Below are positions 25,419 to 33,121 of a DNA stretch of 64,000 bases, piece by piece. Origin of the DNA: Iamia sp. SCSIO 61187. GTDB taxonomy: Bacteria; Actinomycetota; Acidimicrobiia; Acidimicrobiales; Iamiaceae. The translations under genes and the position numbers were made by a program. The stretch spans positions 1,488,001 through 1,552,000 of the forward strand of contig NZ_CP050948.1 in NCBI RefSeq assembly GCF_019443745.1, in the 5' to 3' direction. Below the pieces are notes generated by a model. It had not been told where the DNA came from and did not search any database. It was given only the letters and a program-made list of their open reading frames with translations. Position 1 is the first letter of the stretch. Each line of letters starts with the position of its first letter.

Positions 25419-26264
25419 TCACCTGCGGGCCACGAGGGCATCGGGCCCGGCGGCGACGAGGTGGGGGGAGCGGTCACCGGCGACCAGCACCGGGCACGGG
25501 GCCTGGTGGGTGAGTCGGGTGACAGTGCTGCCGAGCACGATCCGACCGATGCGCCCGCGCCGGTGGGACCCGACGACGATGCAGCCGATCGGGCCCTCGA
25601 TCGCCCGCAGGACGCCGGCACCGACGTCGGTCGACGCGACCAGGCTGGTGGTGATGCCCACTCCCAGCTCGGCCGCCCGGGCCTCGGCCCAGGCCAGGAT
25701 GCGGTCGGCGTCGACCCACACCTCGGGCTCGTAGGGCCGGGTGATCGTGGTGGTGACGGTCAGGGGTGCGCCCGTGTCGTGGGCCCAGCCGGCCGCCGTG
25801 ACCATCACGTCCTCGTCGACGTCGCTGCCGTCCAGGGCCACGACCGCCGGCGCGGTGAGGTCGGGAGGGGGCGATGACGCGCACCCGGGCCCGACCACGA
25901 GCACCTGCAGGTGGGTCTGGCTGACGACGTCGGTCGTGACGCTGCCCAGGGCGAGCGACACGAGGGCGCCCCGTCCCCGCGTCGCCAGGCAGACGAGCGT
26001 GTCGGGGTCGCGGTCGAGGTGGGCGATGACGCCGGCGACGGGCTCGGTGGTCCCCTCGACCGTGGTGCACACGGGCACCCCCGCGGGGATGCCGCCGACG
26101 AGGTCGTCGAGGCGCCGCCGGACCTGGGCGGGTGCGGATCCGTCGGTGTCCACGCTGAGGAGCTCGACGGTGGCGCCGGTCAGACGGGCGAGAGCGCCGG
26201 CCACGGGGACCGATCGCTCGCTCGTCGGGCCGTCGTCGATCGGGACGACGATGGTGGTGCACAT
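25419..26264 (-). CDS. Tandem universal stress protein
   Basis: The 281-residue protein has two USP domains (about residues 1-140 and 145-281). Both carry the ATP-binding GxxGx9GS-type loop: TRGRGALVSLALGSVTTD in the first and GSHRRGRIGRIVLGSTVTRLT in the second. The ATG at 26264 is preceded by AGGAGATCCC, a good ribosome-binding site, so the shorter start is chosen over 26291. Double USPs in mycobacteria are often controlled by DosR during hypoxia; a DosR-like site and a flavin-binding PNPOx-like gene lie divergently upstream. Confidence 0.9.
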   Translation of the reverse strand: MCTTIVVPIDDGPTSERSVPVAGALARLTGATVELLSVDTDGSAPAQVRRRLDDLVGGIPAGVPVCTTVEGTTEPVAGVIAHLDRDPDTLVCLATRGRGALVSLALGSVTTDVVSQTHLQVLVVGPGCASSPPPDLTAPAVVALDGSDVDEDVMVTAAGWAHDTGAPLTVTTTITRPYEPEVWVDADRILAWAEARAAELGVGITTSLVASTDVGAGVLRAIEGPIGCIVVGSHRRGRIGRIVLGSTVTRLTHQAPCPVLVAGDRSPHLVAAGPDALVARR

Positions 26265-26341
26265 GGGATCTCCTCGAAGGCTGCCGACCATGGTGGGGGT
26301 CCGTCGCCGACCGAGGGCAGGGGCCTCTGACGGTGGGGGGT

Positions 26342-26355
26342 GGGACGTTCGGCCC
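26342..26355. promoter_or_regulatory. DosR-box-like site between USP and PNPOx-like genes
   Basis: The site reads TGGGACGTTCGGCCCTAA: GGGAC, a four-base spacer, then GGCCC and AA. It fits the DosR consensus well (GGGAC-N4-GTCCC/GGCCC) and lies midway between two divergent genes of kinds that DosR controls in mycobacteria. No DosR regulator or DosS/T kinase is in the window. Confidence 0.42.
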
Positions 26356-26383
26356 TAACACGGCGCCCGGGCGGCGCGAGACG

Positions 26384-26866
26384 ATGGCCGCCATGACCCT
26401 GGACCGCAACGGCCTGGAGATCCTCGGCCCGGCCGAGTGCCTGGCCCTCCTCGGACGGAGCACCCTCGGCCGCGTGGCCATCACGGTCGGTGCCCTCCCG
26501 ACGATCCTGCCGATCAACTTCCGGCTCATCGGCGACGACATCGTGTTCCGCACGGGCGTGGGGACGAAGCTCGACGCCGCCGCCCGGGGGGCGGTCATCG
26601 CCTTCGAGGTCGACGACGTCGACCCGATGGAGCACACCGGGTGGAGCGTGGTGGTGACCGGCGTGGCCCAGGACACCCCGTCCGACGAGCGCACCGGGCC
26701 GATCGACTCCACCGCCATCCCGCGGTGGGCCCCGAGCGGGGAGTCACGGCTGCTGTTCCTGCCGACCGCCATCGTCACCGGCCGCCGGATCACCCACCGG
26801 TCGCCCGTGGGAGGCTCGGCCGTGCCCGCCTCGGCGCGCGACGGCCGGGGGCCGTCGCCGGGGTAG
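26384..26866 (+). CDS. PNPOx-like FMN-binding protein
   Basis: The 160-residue protein has the split-barrel fold: a start MTLDRNGLEILGPAECLALLGRSTLGRVA, then LPTILPINFRLIGDDIVFRTGVGTKLDAAA and IAFEVDDVDPMEHTGWSVVVTGVA. These are the FMN-binding segments of pyridoxamine-5'-phosphate-oxidase-like proteins that occur in the DosR regulon and bind F420 or FMN. It is likely an oxidoreductase or flavin/F420-binding protein. Start ATG 26384 or 26393. Confidence 0.85.
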   Translation: MAAMTLDRNGLEILGPAECLALLGRSTLGRVAITVGALPTILPINFRLIGDDIVFRTGVGTKLDAAARGAVIAFEVDDVDPMEHTGWSVVVTGVAQDTPSDERTGPIDSTAIPRWAPSGESRLLFLPTAIVTGRRITHRSPVGGSAVPASARDGRGPSPG

Positions 26867-26869
26867 GCC

Positions 26870-26894
26870 GTTTCGGACCCGTCGACCCGGGGAG
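26870..26894 (+). promoter_or_regulatory. Possible general-stress-type promoter upstream of the STAS gene
   Basis: GTTT at 26870-26873 is followed after 15 bp by GGGGAG at 26889-26894, which resembles the SigF/SigB-type GTTT-N15-GGGTAT promoter. It is 42 bp upstream of the STAS start codon. The -10 match is partial and no sigma factor gene is present nearby. Confidence 0.25.
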
Positions 26895-26936
26895 CACCGG
26901 GGGCGCTGCCCGTGGGGCGGCGGCCGAGGAGGACGC

Positions 26937-27275
26937 GTGCACGAGGACCCGGCAGCACCCCTGATCGACGTCGACGAGCCCGCCGAGCGGGCCGGGTGGG
27001 CCGTGGTCACCCTCGCCGGCAGCTTCGGCTCGCCCATCGCCGCCCGCGCCCTCGGCGGTGCCATCGTCGAGCTGCTGGGCTCGGGGGTCGACACCGTCAC
27101 CGTCGACGCCTCCCGCTCGGCCGAGCTCTCGCCGGCGGCGTGCCACGTGCTGGTCGACGCCGCGGGGGTCGCCCACCGGGCCGGCGGGTGCCTCGTCGCC
27201 TCCGGGGTGGCGCCCGACGAGCGCAGGACCCTCCGGCTCTTCGACGTCGACCAGCGGTTGGGCCTCGCCGGCTGA
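26937..27275 (+). CDS. STAS-domain protein (divergent anti-sigma-factor antagonist-like)
   Basis: The 112-residue protein has the STAS pattern (VVTLAGSF..., VDTVTVDASRSAELSPAACHVLVDAAGVAHRAGG). Where classical antagonists have D-S-S/A-G-L, this one has LSPAACH, so the serine is kept but its neighbours differ. It is probably a partner-switching protein controlling another kinase or phosphatase. A GAGGAGG ribosome-binding site precedes the GTG start. There are three STAS proteins in the window; the others lie in the Rsb-like cluster and beside the P450 genes. Confidence 0.7.
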   Translation: MHEDPAAPLIDVDEPAERAGWAVVTLAGSFGSPIAARALGGAIVELLGSGVDTVTVDASRSAELSPAACHVLVDAAGVAHRAGGCLVASGVAPDERRTLRLFDVDQRLGLAG

Positions 27276-27290
27276 AGCGGGGGTCGGAGC

Positions 27291-27575
27291 TCAGCTGGCG
27301 GCGTGGAGCGATCGGCGGACCGGCTCCATGGCGGCCACCGTGGGCGGGTAGCCCGCCGCCCGCCTCTCGTCCTCGGTCTCCCCGCCCCACAGGCCCAGCT
27401 CGCGCTGGTCCCGGGCGTAGGCCTGGCACGGACGACGGACGGGGCACGTGGCGCAGACCCGGCGCCCCTCGGCCTCGCGCCGGGCCCGCGACGGCGGGCG
27501 TTCGGCGTGGGGGGCGTAGAAGAGGTCGAGCCGTCCCTTGCAGGCTGCGTCGTCGATCCAGGACTCGTCCGTCAC
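27291..27575 (-). CDS. WhiB-family Fe-S transcription regulator
   Basis: The 94-residue protein has the four WhiB cysteines (Cys12, then Cys41, Cys44 and Cys50 in RVCATCPVRRPC) that bind a [4Fe-4S] cluster, followed by GLWGGETEDERR, the G[VI]WGG turn. WhiB proteins sense oxygen or nitric oxide and act on the main sigma factor. The GTG start at 27575 has GGGGAGG ten bases upstream. The gene is unlike WhiB1/2/7 in lacking an AT-hook, so the subclass is open. Confidence 0.93.
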   Translation of the reverse strand: MTDESWIDDAACKGRLDLFYAPHAERPPSRARREAEGRRVCATCPVRRPCQAYARDQRELGLWGGETEDERRAAGYPPTVAAMEPVRRSLHAAS

Positions 27576-27716
27576 GACGGTGCCGCCTCCCCGCCGGACG
27601 GCCGACCAAACGCACCGGTCGCCCTGCGTGACGAAGAGGGGCGGGGGGAGGCGCAGCGCGGGCCGCGTCGGGGGTTCAGCAGCGCAGCCCCCGTCGCGAC
27701 CCGCCGGCGCCGCCGG

Positions 27717-28007
27717 TCAGTCCACACCGGTCCGCCGGCGACGCCCGCCCTGTCCGTCGGCGGACCGGTCGTCGCCGGCGCGACCGTCGGACCCGACCAG
27801 CAGCGCCGCGACCTCGCCGAGCTTGGTGTTGGTGGTCTGGGAGATCTGCACCAGCCGCTCGAAGGCCTCGTCGGCGGTGATCCCGTGGCGCTCCATCAAG
27901 ATGCCCTTGGCCTGCCCGATCAGGTCCCTCCCGGCCAGTGCCGTGCGCAGGTTGTCGACCTCCGATCGCAGGTCGTCTTGCCGGCGGTGTCCTCGTTCGA
28001 CGCCCAT
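27717..28007 (-). CDS. ANTAR-domain RNA-binding regulator, stand-alone
   Basis: The 96-residue protein is an ANTAR domain: DLRSEVDNLRTALAGRDLIGQAKGILMERHGITADEAFERLVQISQTTN, with the conserved Ala/Lys/Gly and three-helix layout. ANTAR proteins bind hairpin pairs in nascent RNA and prevent termination. The ATG at 28007 is chosen because the reading upstream of it has no domain. No GAF or receiver domain is attached, so activation must come from elsewhere. A tail rich in Arg/Asp follows the domain. Confidence 0.82.
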   Translation of the reverse strand: MGVERGHRRQDDLRSEVDNLRTALAGRDLIGQAKGILMERHGITADEAFERLVQISQTTNTKLGEVAALLVGSDGRAGDDRSADGQGGRRRRTGVD

Positions 28008-28119
28008 CGTCCTTGTCCATCGTGCGTGCTGCTGCTGCGGACCGGTGACGGCGGCGGCCGCCCACCGGTGGGGCGCGAACGCTCTACCCCGGCGGTGGTT
28101 CGCACTCACGAAGGAGCCG

Positions 28120-28144
28120 GTTTGGTCGATCTCGGACGGGGTGA
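28120..28144 (+). promoter_or_regulatory. Possible general-stress-type promoter upstream of the YbdK-like gene
   Basis: GTTT at 28120-28123, a 15-bp spacer and GGGTGA at 28139-28144 resemble the SigF/SigB-type GTTT-N15-GGGTAT promoter. It is about 110 bp upstream of the GTG start. It is weak, and the match is by eye. Confidence 0.22.
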
Positions 28145-28253
28145 CCCCAGACGCCGTCGGCGCGGGCCGGGACGATGGAACCTCTCGTCCGTCACCGCCG
28201 GACGCGCTCCCGTCAGAGACGCATGGCGGACGGTCGACGGGGTAGCCGGGGGC

Positions 28254-29378
28254 GTGGCCGCGCACCCGTCCCCCGCCTCTTGCACCGCACCCACCGTCGG
28301 GGTCGAGGAGGAGCTGTTCGTGGTCGACGACGCGACCGGAGAGCTCTCGGCGGTGGCGGATGAGGTGATCGCGGTCGCGGTCCACGGCCACGACGACCAG
28401 ATCGAGCCCGAGCTCAGCCAGGCGCAGGTCGAGACCGGCTCGGCCGTGTGCGCCACGCTCGTCGACCTCTCCGCCTCGCTGACGTCGCTGCGTCGGCGGC
28501 TCGACCGCGCCGCACGCAGCCGGAGCGCCCGCGTCCTCGCCACCGGGACCCACCCGTCGTCCTCCTGGGAGCGGGCCGGCGGCGTGACCGAGAAGGCGGC
28601 GTACCTGAAGCTGGCGGACGACTACGGCCACCTGACCGACGAGCAGGTCGTGTCGGGTTGCCACGTCCACGTGGGGGTGCCCGACCCCGGGCTGGCCATC
28701 CAGGTGATGAACCGGGTCCGCCTCGACGTGCCCGTGCTGCTCGCCCTCAGCGCCAACTCGCCGTTCTGGGGCGGCATCGACACCCGCTACGCCAGCTACC
28801 GGACCGAGGTCTTCCACCGCTGGCCCACCACCGGGCTGCCCGAGCCGTTCGCGTCCCGGTCCGACTACGACGAGCTGGTCGCGACGATGCGGTCCATCGA
28901 CGCCATCGACGCCCCCGCCCGGCTCTACTGGGACCTCCGGCCCTCGGCCCGGTACCCGACCCTCGAGCTGAGGGTGGCCGACGTCCCGATGACGGTGGAG
29001 GAGAGCGTCACCGTCGCCGGGTTGTTCCGCGCCCTCGTCGTCGAGGCGACCGCGCAGGTGGAGGCGGGCCAGCCCACCCCGTCCGTCCGCCCCGAGATCC
29101 TCCGCGCCGCACTGTGGCGCTCGGCGCGCTACGGGCTGGAGGGCGACCTCCTCGACGTGCGGGCCCCGGCATCCCGGCCGGCCCGGGACGTGCTCGACGC
29201 CCTCGTCGACCGTCTGAGCCCGCACCTCGACGCCCTCGGCGACGTCGACGACGTGTGCGCCGGCGTCGCCCGGGTCGTGGCCGAGGGCACCGGCGCCGAG
29301 CGCCAGCGGCGGGCCTTCGCCCGACGGGGCCGGCTGACCGACGTCACCGACGCCATCGCCGCCGCGACCGTCCCGTAG
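28254..29378 (+). CDS. Carboxylate-amine ligase, YbdK-type glutamate-cysteine ligase family 2
   Basis: The 374-residue protein has the GCS2 signatures: TVGVEEELFVVDDATGEL near the start, ELSQAQVETGSAVC, SGCHVHVGVPD and ALSANSPFWGGIDTRYASYRT. Length matches the usual 370 residues. The family joins glutamate to cysteine or other amines with ATP; in actinobacteria related enzymes act in thiol or small-peptide synthesis. The GTG start at 28254 is taken because the domain begins about 12 residues later. No other thiol gene is near. Confidence 0.88.
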   Translation: MAAHPSPASCTAPTVGVEEELFVVDDATGELSAVADEVIAVAVHGHDDQIEPELSQAQVETGSAVCATLVDLSASLTSLRRRLDRAARSRSARVLATGTHPSSSWERAGGVTEKAAYLKLADDYGHLTDEQVVSGCHVHVGVPDPGLAIQVMNRVRLDVPVLLALSANSPFWGGIDTRYASYRTEVFHRWPTTGLPEPFASRSDYDELVATMRSIDAIDAPARLYWDLRPSARYPTLELRVADVPMTVEESVTVAGLFRALVVEATAQVEAGQPTPSVRPEILRAALWRSARYGLEGDLLDVRAPASRPARDVLDALVDRLSPHLDALGDVDDVCAGVARVVAEGTGAERQRRAFARRGRLTDVTDAIAAATVP

Positions 29379-29480
29379 GGGCCCCGGAGGCCTCGGCGTC
29401 CGTCACCCCATCGGGGGGTCTCTGCGTCGAGTCCGCCGCTGAGGAGAGAGGAGCGGCGGTCCACCCCACGAGGAGACGCG

Positions 29481-30245
29481 ATGACCGACACGACCACCGA
29501 CACGTCGAAGGCCGATGCGGCCCGCGGCGCCGCCCAGGACACGGCCCGGGAGGCGAGGGCGCAGGGGCAGCAGGTCGCCGGCACCGCGGCCGAGCAGGGC
29601 AAGCAGGTCGCCGGGACCGCCGCCGAGCAGGCCAAGGGCGTGGCCAGCGTCGCGTCCGAGCAGGCCGCCACCGTCGGCAGCCAGGCCGTCGACCAGGCTC
29701 GCACCGTCCTCGACTCCGCCACCGGCGACGTGCGCGACCAGCTCGAGCAGCGCCTGGGCACCCTGGCCGAGGCCGCCCGCACCACCGCCGACGAGCTCCA
29801 GGCCCTCGTGGAGGGTCGGCCCGAGGACGCCGGCCGCACCAAGGAGATGGCCCAGACCGCGAGCCAGCACATCGGGCGCCTGGCCGACCGGGCCGACGAG
29901 CTCGGCGTCCAGGGCGTCGTCGAGGAGGTCACCGACCTCGCCCGCCGCCGTCCCGTCCTCTTCCTGGCCGGTGCCGCCACCGCGGGCATCCTCGTCGGGC
30001 GCATGGCCAAGGCCGGCAAGGAGGCCAAGGACGGGTCGTCCTCGACGTCCGGCCGTGCGGTCGGCACGGGCACGCCGACCACGCTCGACTGGGGCGAGGC
30101 CGACCTCGTGACGCCGCCGGTCGCCCCGGTGGCCGGCGGGGCCCCGACCCTGGCCGCACCGCCGGTCGAGACCGCGCCCCTCCCGCCGCCTGCGGTGCCC
30201 GGCACCGACCCCGGCGGCTCGGCATCCGGATGGGTGGGCAGCTGA
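29481..30245 (+). CDS. Ala/Gln/Thr-rich envelope-stress-like protein with one membrane span
   Basis: The 254-residue protein begins with near-repeats of helical type (QQVAGTAAEQGKQVAGTAAEQ), continues as an amphipathic helix (LDSATGDVRDQLEQRLGTLAEAARTTADEL), has a short hydrophobic region (RRRPVLFLAGAATAGILVG) near residue 154 and ends Pro-rich. The ribosome-binding site ACGAGGAG precedes its ATG. It is the first of three overlapping genes with a small holin-like membrane protein and a DUF3618 protein, an arrangement common in actinobacteria and thought to concern membrane stress. No function is established. Confidence 0.72.
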   Translation: MTDTTTDTSKADAARGAAQDTAREARAQGQQVAGTAAEQGKQVAGTAAEQAKGVASVASEQAATVGSQAVDQARTVLDSATGDVRDQLEQRLGTLAEAARTTADELQALVEGRPEDAGRTKEMAQTASQHIGRLADRADELGVQGVVEEVTDLARRRPVLFLAGAATAGILVGRMAKAGKEAKDGSSSTSGRAVGTGTPTTLDWGEADLVTPPVAPVAGGAPTLAAPPVETAPLPPPAVPGTDPGGSASGWVGS

Positions 30246-30676
30246 TGTCGGACGCACCTCCCCGCCCGGCCTCCGCCACCGAGCCTCTGCGACCCGAGCG
30301 GTCGCTGCCGGAGCTGCTCTCGGAGCTGACCGGCGACATGACCCAGCTCTTCCGCGACGAGGTGGAGCTGGCCAAGGAGGAGCTCAAGCAGGAGGGCCGC
30401 AAGGCCGGCAAGGCCGGAGCCGCCTTCGGCGGGGCGGCCGTCGTCGGGCTGCTGTTCGGCGTCGCCCTGGTCATGACCCTCGGGTTCATGCTCGACGCCC
30501 TGCTGCCCACCGACCGGTGGCTCGGCTTCCTCGTCATCACCCTCGTGCTCGGCGCCATCGCCGCCGTGCTCGGCATGCGGGGCAAGAAGCAGGTCGACAC
30601 CATCGACCCCGCCCCGGAACAGACAATCGAGACCCTCAAGGAGGATGCACAGTGGCTGAGCGAACGACGGAGCTGA
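30245..30676 (+). CDS. Phage-holin-like/DUF1469-type membrane protein
   Basis: The 143-residue protein has an amphipathic N-terminal helix (LFRDEVELAKEELKQEGRKAGKAG) and two spans (about residues 60-80 and 88-108), the layout of the actinobacterial holin superfamily III / DUF1469 family. The ATG at 30245 overlaps the previous stop (TGATG). An alternative ATG at 30230 would add five residues. It ends with an overlap to the next gene's GTG start (30652). Confidence 0.78.
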   Translation: MSDAPPRPASATEPLRPERSLPELLSELTGDMTQLFRDEVELAKEELKQEGRKAGKAGAAFGGAAVVGLLFGVALVMTLGFMLDALLPTDRWLGFLVITLVLGAIAAVLGMRGKKQVDTIDPAPEQTIETLKEDAQWLSERRS

Positions 30677-31431
30677 GGCGCGACATCGAAGAGACCCGGG
30701 AGCGCATGACCGGGACCATGGACGCCATCGGTGACCGGGTGAGCCCCGGGCGGGTGGTCGAGCGGCGGGTCAACCGCGTCCGCCAGACCTCCAGCCGGGT
30801 CCGCCAGCAGGTCATGGGCGTCCCCCGCAGCGCCGCCAGCGGCGCCCGGTCCACCGCCGGGTCGGCCGGCTCGTCGATGGGCGACGCCGCCTCGACGGTG
30901 GGCGGCAGGGCCTCCTCCGCCGTGTCGACCGTGGGCGACCAGGTCCAGCAGGCGCCGCAGCGCATCACCGAGGGCACCCAGGGCAACCCCCTGGCCGCCG
31001 GGGCGGTCGCCTTCGGCCTCGGCGTGCTCGTCGGCTCCCTGGCGCCGACGTCCCGCGAGGAGCAGCAGGTGGCCGAGAAGGTCCTCCCCGCCGTGCAGGA
31101 CGAGGCCAAGGCCATCGGCCAGTCCGTGGCCGAGTCGGCCAAGGGCAACGCCCAGCAGGCGGTCGAGGAGGTCAAGGGCCAGGCCCAGGAGGCCGTCGAG
31201 GAGGTCAGGGGCCAGGCCCAGGACGCCGCCCAGGAGGTCCAGGGCCAGGCCCAGCAGGCGAAGGACGAGGTCCAGGGCCAGGCCCAGCAGGCCAAGGACC
31301 AGGTCGCCTCCCAGGCCAAGGACGCCAGGGACCAGGTCAAGGATCCGGGTCCGGCTGCGGCCGCCCCGCCGGTCGCACCGGCCCCTCCGGTCGTCCCGGT
31401 GACCCCGGTCGACCCGGTCACCGGCGTCTAG
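30652..31431 (+). CDS. DUF3618 coiled-coil protein with repeated helical motif
   Basis: The 259-residue protein starts with the DUF3618 motif ELRRDIEETRERMTGTMDAIGDRVSP. One hydrophobic stretch near residue 118 may anchor it. The C-terminal half is a run of about six 11-residue-like repeats of the form KGQAQQAKDEV or KGQAQEAVEEV, similar to late-embryogenesis-abundant proteins. A GGAGG ribosome-binding site sits seven bases before the GTG. The repeats suggest a membrane-associated helix acting in desiccation or osmotic stress; this is inference. Confidence 0.8.
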   Translation: MAERTTELRRDIEETRERMTGTMDAIGDRVSPGRVVERRVNRVRQTSSRVRQQVMGVPRSAASGARSTAGSAGSSMGDAASTVGGRASSAVSTVGDQVQQAPQRITEGTQGNPLAAGAVAFGLGVLVGSLAPTSREEQQVAEKVLPAVQDEAKAIGQSVAESAKGNAQQAVEEVKGQAQEAVEEVRGQAQDAAQEVQGQAQQAKDEVQGQAQQAKDQVASQAKDARDQVKDPGPAAAAPPVAPAPPVVPVTPVDPVTGV

Positions 31432-31467
31432 CGGACCGACACCCCCCGGTTTCCGCCAGTCGGTCCG
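31432..31467 (+). terminator. Possible terminator stem after the DUF3618 gene
   Basis: CGGACCGAC at 31432-31440 pairs perfectly with GTCGGTCCG at 31459-31467 across an 18-base loop, directly after the stop codon. The stem of nine GC-rich pairs is followed by no T-run. Confidence 0.5.
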
Positions 31468-31484
31468 AGGCGAGTGGTGGCAGC

Positions 31485-33059
31485 GTGGCCACCACCCCCT
31501 CGGACCGACTGGCGCGCTACCGGGCCAAGCGGGACTTCGGCGTCACCGCCGAGCCGTCGGGCGACCGCCCGCCGGGGACCCCGCCACCCGAGGACGGGCA
31601 CCGCTTCGTCGTGCAGCGCCACCGGGCCAGCCGGCTCCACTACGACGTCCGCCTCGAGATGGGCGGGGTGCTCGTCAGCTGGGCCGTGCCCCGCGGCCCG
31701 ACCCTCGACCCCGACGTGCGCCGGCTGGCCGTCCACGTCGAGGACCACCCGCTCGACTACTTCGACTTCGAGGGGACCATCCCGGCGGGGGAGTACGGCG
31801 GTGGCGACGTCATCGTGTGGGACTGGGGGACGTGGTCGCTGGCCAAGGGCGACGACCCCCTCGCCGCGGTGGAGTCGGGCGAGCTCCACGTCGACCTGGT
31901 GGGGGAGCGCCTGGTCGGCCGCTTCGTGCTCATCCGCACCAAGCAGGACTGGCTGCTGCTCCACAAGCACGACGACCACGCCGTGCCCGGCTGGGACGCC
32001 GAGGACCACCCCACGTCGGTCAAGAGCGGGCGCACCAACGACGAGGTGAGGGCCGGCCCCGACGACGTGTGGGACCCCCACGCCCCGACCCGGCCCGTCG
32101 TCCCGTCCTGGGACCCGCCCACCGACGACGAGCTGGCCGCCCTCGACGCCCTGGGCGCCACCGGCGAGTGGGAGCTCCAGGGCCACCGGCTGAGGCTCAC
32201 CAACCTCGACAAGGAGCTGTTCCCCGGTCGCGCCGGGGAGCCCCCGGTGACCAAGCGGGAGCTGGTGCGGTACCACGCCCGGGTCGCGCCCTCCCTCCTG
32301 CCGTACCTCCACGACCGGGCCGTCAACACCCTCCGCCACCCCGACGGCGCCGCCACCAAGGGGTTCTGGCACAAGGAGCGGCCGAGCCACGCCCCCGACT
32401 GGGTCATGGGCTGGACCTACCCCGACGCCGGCCCCGACGAGACCCAGACCTACGTCGTGGCCGACACGCCGGCGACGCTCGCCTGGCTGGCCAACTTCGC
32501 CGCCCTCGAGCTCAACCCGTGGACCTCGCCGACGACGGCTCACCGCTGCCCGACCTGGGCCCTGATCGACCTCGACCCGGGGACGAGCAGCACCTTCGAC
32601 GACGTCATCACCCTCGCCCGCCTGCACAAGGTCGCCCTCGACCAGGTCGGGGTCGAGGCCGGGGCCAAGGTGACCGGGAAGCGCGGCATCCAGATCTGGA
32701 TCCCGATCGCGCCGGGTCCGACCTTCGACGAGACCCGGGCGTGGGTCGAGACGATCTCCCGGGCGGTGGGCAAGGTCGTGCCCGACCTGGTCAGCTGGGC
32801 GTGGACGAAGCGGGACCGGGGCGGGAGGGCCCGGCTCGACTACACCCAGAACGCGGTCAACAAGACGCTGGTGGCGCCGTTCAGCACCCGCCCCGCCCCG
32901 GGGGCGCCGGTGTCGGTGCCGATCACGTGGGACGAGCTCGACGACCCCGACCTGGCCCCGGACCGGTGGACGGTCCGCACCGTCCTCGACCGGCTCGACG
33001 AGGTCGGCGACCCGCTGCGGGACCTCGTCGGGCTGCCCCAGACCCTGCCCGACCTGTAG
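31485..33059 (+). CDS. LigD-like fusion of 3'-phosphoesterase and polymerase domains, no ligase domain
   Basis: The 524-residue protein has an N-terminal 3'-phosphoesterase (about residues 40-165: DGHRFVVQRHRASRLHYDVRLE and AVPRG) and a C-terminal LigD polymerase domain (about 225-515) with ALIDLDPGTS, the metal-binding DxD-like motif, and TGKRGIQIWIPI. These two modules flank the ATP-dependent ligase domain in full-length LigD of Pseudomonas, and are joined differently in mycobacteria. Here the ligase part is absent. It should trim and fill 3' ends in non-homologous end joining and would need a separate ligase and Ku, neither of which is in the window. Confidence 0.9.
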   Translation: MATTPSDRLARYRAKRDFGVTAEPSGDRPPGTPPPEDGHRFVVQRHRASRLHYDVRLEMGGVLVSWAVPRGPTLDPDVRRLAVHVEDHPLDYFDFEGTIPAGEYGGGDVIVWDWGTWSLAKGDDPLAAVESGELHVDLVGERLVGRFVLIRTKQDWLLLHKHDDHAVPGWDAEDHPTSVKSGRTNDEVRAGPDDVWDPHAPTRPVVPSWDPPTDDELAALDALGATGEWELQGHRLRLTNLDKELFPGRAGEPPVTKRELVRYHARVAPSLLPYLHDRAVNTLRHPDGAATKGFWHKERPSHAPDWVMGWTYPDAGPDETQTYVVADTPATLAWLANFAALELNPWTSPTTAHRCPTWALIDLDPGTSSTFDDVITLARLHKVALDQVGVEAGAKVTGKRGIQIWIPIAPGPTFDETRAWVETISRAVGKVVPDLVSWAWTKRDRGGRARLDYTQNAVNKTLVAPFSTRPAPGAPVSVPITWDELDDPDLAPDRWTVRTVLDRLDEVGDPLRDLVGLPQTLPDL

Positions 33060-33121
33060 CCGCCGGCGGTCGTCCCCCGGCCGGGTGGTTTCGGCGTCGT
33101 CGTCGGGGCGAGCGGGTGGCC

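Noticed and set aside
28254-29378. Considered a mycothiol or ergothioneine pathway member (EgtA)
   Set aside because: The YbdK-type GCS2 pattern fits, but no other gene of either pathway is near, so the name EgtA is not supported.
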